Source: Formosa algae (GTDB lineage Bacteria; Bacteroidota; Bacteroidia; Flavobacteriales; Flavobacteriaceae). Taken from it: 64,000 nt of DNA. The DNA lies in assembly GCF_001439665.1 (NCBI RefSeq), contig NZ_LMAK01000076.1, positions 1 to 64,000 of the forward strand. The letters are read 5' to 3'. The notes beneath the pieces were generated by a model. The model had not been told where the DNA came from. It ran no database searches and saw nothing but the letters and a program-made list of their open reading frames with translations. Of this stretch, positions 28,567 to 38,595 are shown piece by piece; the stretch's first letter is position 1, and each line of letters begins with the position of its first letter. The position numbers and the translations under genes were made by a program.

Positions 28567-30018
28567 TTAGTTTTTTGAATTATTAACTGAGGCTCCAGAA
28601 GTTCTAGGATCTGCACCTGTTCCAACTAAACTATCTCCTCGTTCTCTGATGTTTTTATAACTCTGTCCAGAAGACTTTAAAATAGTCTTAACCTCTGCTT
28701 GAGCGATTACAGGGAATGTTCTAGAGTACAATAAGAATAATACAAAGAAGAATCCTATTGTTCCAATAAATATTCCAATATCTACAAATGTAGGTGAGAA
28801 CATGGTCCATGATGATGGTAAGTAATCTCTGTGTAACGAGGTTACAATAATTACAAAACGTTCAAACCACATCCCAATGTTTACTACTATAGAGATAAAG
28901 AATGAGAACATAATACTTGTTCTTAATTTTTTAAACCACATAAATTGTGGAGAGAATACGTTACAAGACATCATCATCCAGTATGCCCAAGCATAAGGAC
29001 CTGTTGCTCTGTTTAAGAAAGCGTATTGTTCGTACTCTACACCAGAATACCAAGCAATAAACAATTCTGTAATATAAGCCACACCAACTATAGAACCTGT
29101 AATCATGATTACAATGTTCATTAATTCGATATGTTGTACTGTAATATAATCTTCAAGGTTACACACTTTTCTCATAATAATAAGAAGTGTATTTACCATA
29201 GCGAATCCAGAGAATACTGCTCCTGCAACGAAATATGGAGGGAAAATGGTAGTATGCCATCCTGGTATTACTGAAGTAGCAAAGTCAAAAGATACAATGG
29301 TGTGTACAGAAAGTACTAATGGTGTTGCTAAACCTGCAAGCACTAAAGATACTTCTTCAAAACGTTGCCAGTCTTTTGCTCTACCTGACCAACCAAAACT
29401 TAATAAAGCATAAATTTTCTTTTGGAAAGGCTTTACTGCACGGTCTCTTAACATAGCGAAATCTGGTAATAAACCTGTCCACCAGAATACTAATGATACA
29501 GATAGATACGTTGAAATCGCAAATACATCCCAAAGTAAAGGTGAGTTAAAGTTCACCCATAACGAACCAAATTGGTTTGGAATTGGTAAAACCCAGTAAC
29601 CTAACCATGGACGCCCCATGTGAATAATTGGGAATAAACCTGCTTGGAATACCGCAAAGATGGTCATGGCTTCTGCAGATCTGTTAATTGCCATTCTCCA
29701 TTTCTGGCGGAATAATAATAGTACTGCAGAAATTAACGTTCCTGCGTGACCGATACCTACCCACCAAACAAAGTTGGTAATATCCCAGGCCCAACCTACG
29801 GTTTTATTCAAACCCCAAGTTCCAATACCAGTTGATACTGTGTATAATATACATCCTATTCCCCAAAGGAAAGCTGCTAATGAAATAGAGAAAACTATCC
29901 ACCATAACTTATTTGCTTTTCCTTCTACAGGTCTTGCTACATCGACAGTAACGTCGTGGTAAGACTTTTCTCCTGTAACTAAGGGTCTTCTTATAGGTGC
30001 TTCGTAATGAGACGCCAT
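28567..30018 (-). CDS. actC: Alternative complex III subunit ActC (NrfD-like quinol-binding subunit)
   Basis: 483 residues with about ten membrane helices (WWIVFSISLAAFLWGIGCIL, HAGTLISAVLLLFRQ, PYAWAYWMMMSCNVFSP among them). It belongs to the NrfD/PsrC-like family. In alternative complex III this subunit, with ActF, binds menaquinol and hands electrons to the ActB iron-sulfur domain. It lies between actB (30 bases) and actD (9 bases). Confidence 0.94.
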   Translation of the reverse strand: MASHYEAPIRRPLVTGEKSYHDVTVDVARPVEGKANKLWWIVFSISLAAFLWGIGCILYTVSTGIGTWGLNKTVGWAWDITNFVWWVGIGHAGTLISAVLLLFRQKWRMAINRSAEAMTIFAVFQAGLFPIIHMGRPWLGYWVLPIPNQFGSLWVNFNSPLLWDVFAISTYLSVSLVFWWTGLLPDFAMLRDRAVKPFQKKIYALLSFGWSGRAKDWQRFEEVSLVLAGLATPLVLSVHTIVSFDFATSVIPGWHTTIFPPYFVAGAVFSGFAMVNTLLIIMRKVCNLEDYITVQHIELMNIVIMITGSIVGVAYITELFIAWYSGVEYEQYAFLNRATGPYAWAYWMMMSCNVFSPQFMWFKKLRTSIMFSFFISIVVNIGMWFERFVIIVTSLHRDYLPSSWTMFSPTFVDIGIFIGTIGFFFVLFLLYSRTFPVIAQAEVKTILKSSGQSYKNIRERGDSLVGTGADPRTSGASVNNSKN

Positions 30019-30048
30019 ATCCTTATCTAATTATTTCTTAATTCGTTA

Positions 30049-33000
30049 TTATGCTTCTGTTGTATTTCTCACTTTTGTCTGGTAAATCACATTAGGTTTT
30101 GTCCCAACATGCTCTAACAAGTGATACATACGATTATCTTCTTTAAGGTGTGCTACCTTACTTTCTTTATCGTTAACATCTCCAAATACCATAGCTCCAC
30201 TACTACAAGCGGCAGAACAAGCTGTTTGGAATTCGCCGTCTTTAATTACACGTCCGTCACGTTTAGCGTCAAGAATTGTTTTCTGTGTCATTTGAATACA
30301 CATAGAACATTTTTCCATTACACCACGAGATCGTACTACTACGTCTGGGTTTAAAACCATACGTCCTAAGTCATCATTCATATGGTAATCAAACTCATCA
30401 TTACCATTGTATAAGAACCAGTTAAAACGACGTACTTTATACGGACAGTTGTTAGCACAATATCTTGTACCTACACAACGGTTATATGCCATTTGGTTTT
30501 GTCCTTGACGACCGTGAGATGTTGCCGCTACTGGACAAACTGTTTCACAAGGTGCGTGATTACAATGTTGACACATTACCGGTTGGAAAGCGACTTGTGG
30601 ATTCTCTGAAGGATGCTCCATTTCTCCAAATCCACCAAGAGAACCTTTATCTCCAAATAGACCTGAAAACTCGTCTTTCTTAGTATTATCTTCATCAAAT
30701 GTTTCATCAGAAGAATAATATCTATCAATACGTAACCAGTGCATATCACGGCTACGACGTATTTCACTCTTACCTACTACTGGTACATTGTTTTCTGCGT
30801 GACATGCAATAACACATGCTCCACATCCTGTACAAGCGTTTAAGTCGATAGATAAATTGAAATGATGTCCAACACTACGGTCAAACTCATCCCATAAATC
30901 TACATCTGGAGACGTTACAGGCGTTTCAACATGGTTTAAAGATACCATTGCCATAGGATTCCATACAGATTTATCTTTAGTATTAAAGATTTCTAAAGTA
31001 GTTTCCTTAATAATATCTCCACGTCCCATTAACGTATTATGCAGTTGTACACAAGCAAATTCATGCTCACCATCAACAGCAGCAACTGTTACGTTTTGAA
31101 CCGTATTAAAATTTTGATATAAACCAAAAGCGTTTACACCAGTTTTCATTTCATCTTTTAATCCAGCGTATCTACCATATCCAAACGATAAACCTACAGA
31201 ACCTTTAGCTTGCCCTGGTTGTATTAAAACAGGAACACGTTCTAAAGTTACTCCGTTTACAGTTACACTAGCATAACTTCCATTTAAACCACCATTAGCA
31301 ACATTCTTGTTCATTAATCCTAACGCTTCTGCATCAGATTTTGAAACTGTTAAGTAGTTATCCCAAGAGGTTCTTGTAATTGGATCTGGAAATTCTTGTA
31401 ACCATGGGTTATTGGCTTGTTGACCGTCTCCCATACCTACTTTAGTATACAATACTAACTCTAGACCTTCAGACTTAGCTGAAGCTACCAGTGCAGATGC
31501 TGCAGCAGTTCCAGAGATTTCAGACACTGTAAATCCTTCACCAGAAACACCATTTTCTGCATTAACAGTTTTAGATGTAGATGAAGTTTCAAACTCGTCT
31601 TGATCTTCTTTAGCAAGACCTATACCTACAGCTGCATCGTGAATAACGTTACCAGCCCAAGTTCTATCTTTGTTGTCTTTTAAAGTTGTTTTAGTCTCTT
31701 CAATTGTTTCTTTAGACATGCCATTTACTAAAGCTCCTATTGAACCTGCAATAAAAGAACCATCGTGAATCGCTTGATTAAATGAAGCGCCACCTAAAAC
31801 ACTATCATTCCAAGTTTCTTTAATATAATCGTGGTAAGAAGATGTATTTCCTGTCCACGCTAATAAAGCCTCTTGAAATTGTTTGGTATCAAACAACGGA
31901 CGAATAGTTGGTTGCGTAAGCGCAAAATGTCCGCGTTTTAATTCTACATCTCCCCAAGCTTCTAAATAATGAGGTGCTGCAGCTAAATATTCTGTTTGAG
32001 AAGCTGTCTCATCTGATTTCATCGAGAATGTTACAGCTAATTCTGTTTTCTTTAAACCTTCAGCAAAATCTACTGTGTTTGGTAAACTATATAATGGATT
32101 TACTCCACTCATAATAATTCCGCCAATACGACCAGCTTTCATGTCTGCTACTAATTGTGAAACAGCTTTATCGTTACCTTGTCTTGTTAAAATTGGCACT
32201 CTAGGTCTAAATGCTTTACTACGTAAGGCTGCATTAATTTCTAATACTAACGCTTGAGCATTTACATCTTGTAAACCTGTAACAACAACTCCAGCACGAC
32301 CAGCTTTTTTAAGTTTTGCAGCAGCATTCTTAACAGCGGCATCTATATATTCTGGTAAAGTTCCAGAAACCGAACCACCTACTACATGACCATACAATTT
32401 AGCTAATGCTATTTTTTGTTGACTTGGAGTAGAAGGGTAACGTTTATCTGCATTCGCTCCTGTAAGAGACATATTAGCCTCGAACTGAAGGTGAAGTGAC
32501 ATTTTACCATCTTTAGGTATACGTCCTGCAGAATATCCAGCATCGAAACCACCACCTTGCCAATCACCAATAAAATCTGCTCCAAAAGAAACGATTGTTT
32601 CTGCATCGGCAAAATTATAATCGGCTAATGCACGGTGACCGTATTTAGCTTGGTATGCATCTAAAGCAGCAGATTCTGAAACGGCATCATATACAACATG
32701 ACGTACCTTTCCGTACTTCTCTTTAAATGTATTTATTAATCGTTCTGTAGAAGGACTAGCAAAAGTTTGAGTTAACAACACGATTTCTTTTCCTGCACTA
32801 CTTAAACCAGATAATTTAGAAGATATTTCAGCATTAAAATCGCTCCAAGAAACAGGGTTACCAGATTTTAATGGCCCTTGCACTCTTAAACTATCATACA
32901 ATCCTAATACCGAAGCATTAACTCTTGCATTGGCACTTCCGTTAGTTTTAGCTAAGGAATTGTTCTCAATTTTAATAGGACGACCTTCTCGTGTTTTAAC

Positions 33001-33330
33001 TAAAACACTTGTAAAATCGAAACCATCTGCGATAGTTGTAGCATAATAATTTGCAACACCAGGAATAATTTGTTCCGGCTGAACTACATAAGGAATCGAT
33101 TTAATAACTGGTCCTTCACAAGCTGCAAGCGATGCGGCTGCTGTACTAAAACCAACATATTTTAAGAAATCTCTTCGAGTTGTAGAAGATGACTCAAGCG
33201 TTGCTTTATCACCTAAAAACTCGTCTGTAGGAATTTCTTCAACAAATTCGTTTTGTTTTAGCGCCTCAACAATAGAGCTATTTTCGTTTAGCTCCTCAAC
33301 ACTTTTCCAGTATTTCTTGTTTGATGACAT
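30049..33330 (-). CDS. actB: Alternative complex III subunit ActB (molybdopterin-fold plus iron-sulfur protein)
   Basis: 1093 residues. The N-terminus carries a twin-arginine motif (TRRDFLKYVGF, Arg52-Arg53) and a lipobox-like SLAAC ending at Cys71, so it is probably exported by Tat and possibly lipid-anchored. The long middle is a molybdopterin oxidoreductase-like domain, which in ActB proteins has no cofactor. The C-terminal part (from about residue 750) is a ferredoxin-type domain with motifs CTGCGACVIACHAE, CQHCNHAPCETVCP, CVGTRYCANNCPY and CSMCIQMTQ. It moves electrons from the membrane quinol site to the ActA and ActE hemes. It lies 30 bases downstream of actA. Confidence 0.95.
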   Translation of the reverse strand: MSSNKKYWKSVEELNENSSIVEALKQNEFVEEIPTDEFLGDKATLESSSTTRRDFLKYVGFSTAAASLAACEGPVIKSIPYVVQPEQIIPGVANYYATTIADGFDFTSVLVKTREGRPIKIENNSLAKTNGSANARVNASVLGLYDSLRVQGPLKSGNPVSWSDFNAEISSKLSGLSSAGKEIVLLTQTFASPSTERLINTFKEKYGKVRHVVYDAVSESAALDAYQAKYGHRALADYNFADAETIVSFGADFIGDWQGGGFDAGYSAGRIPKDGKMSLHLQFEANMSLTGANADKRYPSTPSQQKIALAKLYGHVVGGSVSGTLPEYIDAAVKNAAAKLKKAGRAGVVVTGLQDVNAQALVLEINAALRSKAFRPRVPILTRQGNDKAVSQLVADMKAGRIGGIIMSGVNPLYSLPNTVDFAEGLKKTELAVTFSMKSDETASQTEYLAAAPHYLEAWGDVELKRGHFALTQPTIRPLFDTKQFQEALLAWTGNTSSYHDYIKETWNDSVLGGASFNQAIHDGSFIAGSIGALVNGMSKETIEETKTTLKDNKDRTWAGNVIHDAAVGIGLAKEDQDEFETSSTSKTVNAENGVSGEGFTVSEISGTAAASALVASAKSEGLELVLYTKVGMGDGQQANNPWLQEFPDPITRTSWDNYLTVSKSDAEALGLMNKNVANGGLNGSYASVTVNGVTLERVPVLIQPGQAKGSVGLSFGYGRYAGLKDEMKTGVNAFGLYQNFNTVQNVTVAAVDGEHEFACVQLHNTLMGRGDIIKETTLEIFNTKDKSVWNPMAMVSLNHVETPVTSPDVDLWDEFDRSVGHHFNLSIDLNACTGCGACVIACHAENNVPVVGKSEIRRSRDMHWLRIDRYYSSDETFDEDNTKKDEFSGLFGDKGSLGGFGEMEHPSENPQVAFQPVMCQHCNHAPCETVCPVAATSHGRQGQNQMAYNRCVGTRYCANNCPYKVRRFNWFLYNGNDEFDYHMNDDLGRMVLNPDVVVRSRGVMEKCSMCIQMTQKTILDAKRDGRVIKDGEFQTACSAACSSGAMVFGDVNDKESKVAHLKEDNRMYHLLEHVGTKPNVIYQTKVRNTTEA

Positions 33331-33360
33331 ATTGTATAATTGAATTACTTCTTAAATAAA

Positions 33361-34650
33361 TTAATAATGACACTTACCACATTCTAAAGCACCCATTTGC
33401 GCAGCTGTAAGCTCCTCAACACCGTACTTTTTAGATAATTCTTCGTGGATTTTTGTATAGTAATCGTTGTCTTTAACTTTTACATTTGTTTCTCTGTGAC
33501 AGTTAATACACCATCCCATTGTTAATGGAGCGTGTTGGTACATAACTTCCATTTCCTCTACAGGTCCGTGACAAGTCTGACACTCTACTCCTGCAACAGT
33601 TACGTGTTGTGAGTGATTAAAGTAAACGAAGTCTGGTAAATTATGAATTCTAACCCATTTAACTGGTTGTGTTTCTCCTGTGTATTTTTGCTCTGTATCA
33701 TCCCAACCAACAGCTTTGTATAACTTCTGGATTTCGCCATCGTAAAACTCTTTACTGTGTTCTGGAGTTGCTGTAGATTCTGCTACTTCATAAATAGATT
33801 TATGACAGTTCATACACACATTTAAAGATGGTATACCTGAAGTTTTACTCACTCTTGCAGACGAGTGACAGTACTTACAATCGATACCGTTATCCCCAGC
33901 GTGAATTTTATGAGAATAATGAATTGGTTGTACTGGTTGATACCCTTGATCTACCCCAACTTGCATCATAAAGCCATAAGCGTAATACGCACCAACTAAT
34001 AATAAAATCACAACGGTTACTAAAACCAAGAATTGATTTTGAATAAATGCTTTCCATAAAGGTAAGCCTGAAGTTTTTTCAACCTCTACACCTTTAGCTT
34101 CAGCAAAACGATTTAAAGTTTGACGCACTAAGATTAAAGCCATCGCTAACAAACCAAATAAAAGCACTAAAGCCCCTAAAATAATTTGATTAGAAATACC
34201 ATCACCATCACCACTTGCAGGAGCAGCACCAACAGCACCCGCTGCGGCAGGAGCCGGAGCAGCTTTTTCTTGCGCTGTATACGCTAAAATATTATCTAGA
34301 TCCTCGTCTGACAACTGAGGAAAAGCCGTCATTGGAACATTATTGTATTCATTAAAAATCTTGTTCGCATATGCGTCTCCAGACTTAATCAATCCAGAAC
34401 TATTACGTACCCATGAATGAATCCATTCTTTATCAAGACCCTCTTCACTTAACCTTGCTTCGATATTACGCAACGCAGGACCTGTCATTTTTTTATCTAA
34501 TTGGTGACATGCGGCACAATTAGAATTAAACAATGCTTTTCCTTTTGCCGGGTCGCCCTGAGCCGATACAGAGGTTGTAAACGCAAGTAAAATAACTATA
34601 GCTAAACGAAAGATGTTTTTGCTGAATTTACGGTGAATCACCTGTTTCAT
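33361..34650 (-). CDS. actA: Alternative complex III subunit ActA with an extra N-terminal cytochrome c domain
   Basis: 429 residues with six heme c motifs. After a signal peptide (FTTSVSAQ) a class I monoheme cytochrome c domain carries CAACH at 45-49 and the Met ligand region MTAFPQL. Then come an Ala/Gly linker and two hydrophobic segments (ILGALVLLFGLLAMALILV and FLVLVTVVILLLVGAYYA). The C-terminal multiheme domain has CKYCH, CMNCH, CQTCH, CINCH and CGKCH, the last two residues from the C-terminus. Classical ActA is pentaheme, so the N-terminal monoheme unit is an addition. It is the first gene of the operon, with its promoter at 34732-34762. Confidence 0.93.
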   Translation of the reverse strand: MKQVIHRKFSKNIFRLAIVILLAFTTSVSAQGDPAKGKALFNSNCAACHQLDKKMTGPALRNIEARLSEEGLDKEWIHSWVRNSSGLIKSGDAYANKIFNEYNNVPMTAFPQLSDEDLDNILAYTAQEKAAPAPAAAGAVGAAPASGDGDGISNQIILGALVLLFGLLAMALILVRQTLNRFAEAKGVEVEKTSGLPLWKAFIQNQFLVLVTVVILLLVGAYYAYGFMMQVGVDQGYQPVQPIHYSHKIHAGDNGIDCKYCHSSARVSKTSGIPSLNVCMNCHKSIYEVAESTATPEHSKEFYDGEIQKLYKAVGWDDTEQKYTGETQPVKWVRIHNLPDFVYFNHSQHVTVAGVECQTCHGPVEEMEVMYQHAPLTMGWCINCHRETNVKVKDNDYYTKIHEELSKKYGVEELTAAQMGALECGKCHY

Positions 34651-34731
34651 ATTATTGGTTGAATTAACTTCTTAACTTTGGTAAAATTTCTCCATCTAGA
34701 AGAGACGAAAAAACAGTCATAAAATATGCAA

Positions 34732-34762
34732 CAAAAATAACATTTAAAGTGGATTGAGAAAA
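34732..34762 (-). promoter_or_regulatory. Promoter of the act-cta operon
   Basis: On the minus strand TTTT (34762-34759), 19 bases, then TATTTTTG (34739-34732), a full -7 match with the last base of the -33 box changed. Transcription would start near 34727, leaving a leader of about 76 bases before actA. Confidence 0.65.
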
Positions 34763-34803
34763 CGTTATAGTATTGTTAATGGTAATTTAGAAAAGGTCTA
34801 AAT

Positions 34804-34836
34804 AAAAAAACATAATCCCCGATATAGGTGGATTAT
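34804..34836 (-). terminator. Orphan terminator-like hairpin
   Basis: On the minus strand ATAATCC pairs with GGATTAT (7 perfect pairs, extended by two more past a bulge), followed by G and seven T. It lies upstream of the act promoter, and no annotated minus-strand gene ends here. Confidence 0.5.
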
Positions 34837-35149
34837 ATCAGTATTTTCAGTAATACTAGCTAATTATATTCACAGCATGAACACCTCAATTCATGTATTA
34901 ATGAAGTGAATACACTGCTTTAAGATTCTAATTTTAAACACGTTCAAAATCTATCATTATAGCAAATTATTAATGTGTGCAAACGTTTTCATATCGCTAA
35001 ATTTAAGCGAAGTTAACTTTAGTAGTAGACGTAAAAAATCTAGAAAAAACTCTTATTACTATACCATATTATAGTGCAGAATAAGCTTAGACCTTAAGCG
35101 TGAAAAAAGAATGTATAGACAGTTTATTATATCTTTATCTGAATTACTT

Positions 35150-35157
35150 TACATTTG
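35150..35157 (+). promoter_or_regulatory. -7 box of the SPOR-domain gene
   Basis: TACATTTG on the plus strand, a full TAnnTTTG match, 23 bases upstream of the ATG. No clear -33 TTTG. Confidence 0.55.
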
Positions 35158-35180
35158 TAAATGCAAATAATAACTAGAAC

Positions 35181-35576
35181 ATGAAATTATTTAAAATAAA
35201 GACTATTGCCTTAACTGGTTTTTGTGCTATAGCACTTTCAGCAACAAGCTATGCACAACAAGGAAGTGTTGTACTGAATCAAGATGATAAGATTGATAAG
35301 TTACTCGAGGTAAAAAAAGAAATGAATAAGGATGAAAATGCGACAAATCGTTTTAAGATTCAAATTTATTCTGGTAGTCGTGTAGGTGCAGAAAAAGAAT
35401 TATCAAACTACAGAAACGGATTTGATCAATGGAAAGCGACTTTAGTTTATGAAACACCAAACTATAAGATTTGGATTGGAAGTTACCGTACCCGATTAGA
35501 AGCAGATCGTGCACTAACAGAAATTAAGGAGAAATATCCTAATGGTTTTATTTTTCAACCCAAACCAAAGAATTAA
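35181..35576 (+). CDS. Exported SPOR-domain protein
   Basis: 131 residues with a signal peptide ending at SYAQ (about residue 26), a short linker, and a SPOR-like domain from about residue 55: RFKIQIYSGSRVGAEKELSNY, then YKIWIGSYRTRLEADRALTEIKEKYP. SPOR domains bind denuded septal peptidoglycan; this one is predicted to be a periplasmic or outer-membrane-associated protein with no catalytic part. It stands between the act operon (divergent) and infB (convergent), and ends at a shared terminator. Confidence 0.85.
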   Translation: MKLFKIKTIALTGFCAIALSATSYAQQGSVVLNQDDKIDKLLEVKKEMNKDENATNRFKIQIYSGSRVGAEKELSNYRNGFDQWKATLVYETPNYKIWIGSYRTRLEADRALTEIKEKYPNGFIFQPKPKN

Positions 35577-35591
35577 AAAAGTAAACGCATA

Positions 35592-35621
35592 AAAAAAGGC
35601 AACCAAATGGTTGCCTTTTTT
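35592..35621. terminator. Bidirectional terminator between the SPOR gene and infB
   Basis: AAAAAAGGCAACCA pairs with TGGTTGCCTTTTTT around a 2-base tip (effective loop 4). A and T tracts on both sides allow termination of both convergent genes. Confidence 0.85.
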
Positions 35622-35640
35622 GTTACTATATATAAAACTC

Positions 35641-38565
35641 TTATTTAAGTTTCTTTTTCACTTCTACTTCGTGGAAAGATTCGATAACATCGCCTTCTTT
35701 AATATCATTGTAGTTTTTAATTTGCATACCACAATCATAACCTTTAGACACTTCTTTAACATCATCTTTAAATCGTTTCAATGAAGCTAATTCTCCAGTG
35801 TAAACTACCACACCGTCTCTAATTAAACGGACACCAGAAGTTCTGATAATTTTACCGTTTGTAACCATACAACCAGCAATACTTCCGATTTTAGATACTT
35901 TAAAGATTTCTCTAATTTCTGCTGTTCCAGTAATCTCTTCTTTAAGTTCTGGAGATAACATCCCTTCCATAGCATCTTTAAGATCGTTAATAGCATCGTA
36001 GATAATTGAATATGTACGGATATCTATTTCTTCTTTATCTGCCATGGCTCTTGCATTACCCATTGGTCTTACATTAAATCCGATAATAATCGCATCTGAT
36101 GCAGACGCTAATAACACATCACTTTCTGTGATGGCACCAACACCTTTATGAATAATATTTACTTGAATCTCTTCAGTAGATAATTTCTGGAATGAGTCTG
36201 TTAATGCTTCTACAGAACCATCCACATCACCCTTAAGGATAATATTTAATTCTTGGAAGTCTCCTAAAGCAATACGACGTCCGATTTCATCTAGAGTAAT
36301 ATGACGTTGTGTTCGTACAGATTGTTCACGTTGTAATTGCGTACGTTTAGTCGCAATACGTTTCGCTTCACGTTCGTCTTCGAATACATTGAATTTATCT
36401 CCGGCTTGTGGCGCACCATCTAAACCTAAAATAGATACTGGTGTACTTGGTCCCGCTTGCTTAACTTCGTTTCCACGTTCATCATGCATGGCTTTAATCT
36501 TACCACTGTTTTTACCAGCTAAAACGTAATCACCAATTTTTAATGTCCCTGCTTGTACTAATATCGTTGATATATAACCACGACCTTTATCTAAATATGC
36601 TTCTACAACTGTTCCTGAAGCAGACTTATTTGGATTGGCTTTAAGCTCTAATAATTCAGCTTCAAGTAATACCTTTTCTAATAATTCTTTTACACCTGTC
36701 CCTACTTTTGCAGAAATATCGTGAGATTGTATTTTACCTCCCCAGTCTTCTACTAATAAGTTCATTTGTGCTAAACGTTCTTTAATACGTTCTGGATTAG
36801 CGGCTGGTCTATCTATTTTGTTAATCGCAAATATAATTGGCACACTCGCTGCTTGAGCATGAGCAATGGCTTCTTTAGTTTGCGGCATAATATCATCATC
36901 GGCAGCAACTACAATAATTGCTAAATCGGTAACCTGAGCACCACGAGCACGCATAGCTGTAAAGGCTTCGTGACCTGGAGTATCTAAGAATGCGATTTTT
37001 TGTCCGCCATCTAATTGCACTCCATAAGCACCAATATGCTGTGTAATTCCTCCAGATTCTCCTGCAATAACGTTTTCCTTACGGATATAATCCAGTAAAG
37101 ACGTTTTACCGTGATCTACGTGACCCATTACTGTAACAATCGGTGCACGCTCTATTAAATCTTCTGGTTTATCTTCAATAACCTCTAAGTTATCTTCAAG
37201 ATCTGATGTTACAAACTCTACTTGGTAACCAAATTCGTCTGCAACAATAGAAAGTGTTTCAGCATCTAGACGTTGGTTCATGGTAACCATCATACCTAAC
37301 GACATACAAGCCGAGATAATTTGTGTTACAGACACATCCATCATCGTTGCTACTTCACTAGCCGTAACAAATTCAGTTACTTTTAAGATTTTGCTTTCTA
37401 CTTCTTGTTGATCAAGGTCTTTCTGACTTTGTTCTCTATGTGAATCTCTTTTATCTCTACGATATTTAGCTCCTTTACCTTTACTAGATTTTCCTTGAAG
37501 TTTTTCTAAGGTCTCTCTAACTTGTTTTTGAACATCTGCTTCACTAGGTTCTTCCTTAACGATCGGACGTCTTGCTTGTCCTGGACCGCCAGCTCTTTTA
37601 CCTTTATAAGTACTTGGTTTTACAGTTCTACCAGGTCCGCTAGTGTTTCCACCAGGTTTATTGGTATTGTTATCACCAGGTTTACTTATACGTCTACGCT
37701 TTCTTTTATTTGCAGCAGCATTATCGCCAGATTTAGCAACAGGCTTCTTTTTAGGCTTATTAAACTGAGATAAATCTATCTTTTCTCCAGCAATTTTTGG
37801 CCCTGAAAGTTTAGTATACTTTGTTTCTATACGTTCATCTACAACCGGTTTTTCCTCTTCAGCTTTTGGCTCTGATTTTTTAACAGGTTCTGATTTTTTT
37901 GGAAGTTCTGTTTTCTTAACCTCTTGAACAGGTTTAGACGGAGATGGTTTAGCAGGAGTTGAAGGTGGCGTTACTGGTTTTGGCTTATGCTCTACTTTTG
38001 GGGTTTGTGGAACTTTGGGCTCTACCTTTTTAACTGGCACTTCTTCTTTTTTCTCTGCTTTTGGTTCTACTTTTTCAACAGGCTTTTCTTCCTGCTTTAC
38101 TTCTGTTTTCACCTTTTCTGCTTCTGGAACAACGTCCTTAGGTTTCTCTACTTCTGCTTTAGGCTGAATAGGTTCTTCCTTTTTTGCTACAGGCTTCGCA
38201 ACATCTTTCGGTTTGGGATCTAAGTCGATCTTACCTACTTGTTTTGGGCCCGAAAGCTGTGATTTGGCTTTTACTATCTGCTCCTTCTTAGCTTCTTCTT
38301 TTTGTTTAGCTTCAAGTTCACGCTCGCGCTGTTCACGCAAGGCTTCTTTTTCTTTTAGCTTCGCTTCACTTACTTCTTGAGAGGCCACCTTCTTACTTGC
38401 GTCTGTTTGAAATTCGCCTGAAAGTACATTATATACTTCCTGAGAAATTTTTGTAGTAGGACGCTTATCGATGTCGATGCCTTTAGACTCTAAAAAATCT
38501 ACTGCACGGTCGATAGAGATGTTTAACTCACGTAAAACTTTATTTAATCTTATTGTTTCAGCCAT
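35641..38565 (-). CDS. infB: Translation initiation factor IF-2
   Basis: 974 residues. A long Lys/Glu/Pro-rich N-terminal region (about 60-400) with several SGPK repeats leads to the IF2N domain ([17 protein letters not shown]) and the GTPase: G1 GHVDHGKT at 481-488, G3 DTPGHEAF and G4 NKID. Domain II ([19 protein letters not shown]) and the fMet-tRNA-binding C-terminus follow. It places initiator tRNA on the ribosome. It is the last gene of the rimP-nusA-infB operon, 30 bases after nusA. Confidence 0.98.
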   Translation of the reverse strand: MAETIRLNKVLRELNISIDRAVDFLESKGIDIDKRPTTKISQEVYNVLSGEFQTDASKKVASQEVSEAKLKEKEALREQRERELEAKQKEEAKKEQIVKAKSQLSGPKQVGKIDLDPKPKDVAKPVAKKEEPIQPKAEVEKPKDVVPEAEKVKTEVKQEEKPVEKVEPKAEKKEEVPVKKVEPKVPQTPKVEHKPKPVTPPSTPAKPSPSKPVQEVKKTELPKKSEPVKKSEPKAEEEKPVVDERIETKYTKLSGPKIAGEKIDLSQFNKPKKKPVAKSGDNAAANKRKRRRISKPGDNNTNKPGGNTSGPGRTVKPSTYKGKRAGGPGQARRPIVKEEPSEADVQKQVRETLEKLQGKSSKGKGAKYRRDKRDSHREQSQKDLDQQEVESKILKVTEFVTASEVATMMDVSVTQIISACMSLGMMVTMNQRLDAETLSIVADEFGYQVEFVTSDLEDNLEVIEDKPEDLIERAPIVTVMGHVDHGKTSLLDYIRKENVIAGESGGITQHIGAYGVQLDGGQKIAFLDTPGHEAFTAMRARGAQVTDLAIIVVAADDDIMPQTKEAIAHAQAASVPIIFAINKIDRPAANPERIKERLAQMNLLVEDWGGKIQSHDISAKVGTGVKELLEKVLLEAELLELKANPNKSASGTVVEAYLDKGRGYISTILVQAGTLKIGDYVLAGKNSGKIKAMHDERGNEVKQAGPSTPVSILGLDGAPQAGDKFNVFEDEREAKRIATKRTQLQREQSVRTQRHITLDEIGRRIALGDFQELNIILKGDVDGSVEALTDSFQKLSTEEIQVNIIHKGVGAITESDVLLASASDAIIIGFNVRPMGNARAMADKEEIDIRTYSIIYDAINDLKDAMEGMLSPELKEEITGTAEIREIFKVSKIGSIAGCMVTNGKIIRTSGVRLIRDGVVVYTGELASLKRFKDDVKEVSKGYDCGMQIKNYNDIKEGDVIESFHEVEVKKKLK

Positions 38566-38595
38566 AAATTGCCTTTAATATACCCCAAATATAAG

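Larger units (their letters stand above)
34651..35180. other. 530-base divergent region upstream of the act operon
   Basis: It holds the act promoter (34732-34762), the SPOR-gene -7 box (35150-35157), and several hairpins not explained by either: a nested pair ATTCAC/GTGAAT and CATGAA/TTCATG (34868-34911), AGTATT/AATACT (34840-34857), TCGCT/AGCGA (34994-35010), and a minus-strand terminator-like hairpin at 34804-34836. No credible open reading frame. Confidence 0.4.

Noticed and set aside
35641-38565. Lys/Glu/Pro-rich N-terminal half of IF-2 as a separate gene or fusion
   Set aside because: Long low-complexity N-termini are usual in IF-2 and the frame is continuous with the GTPase.
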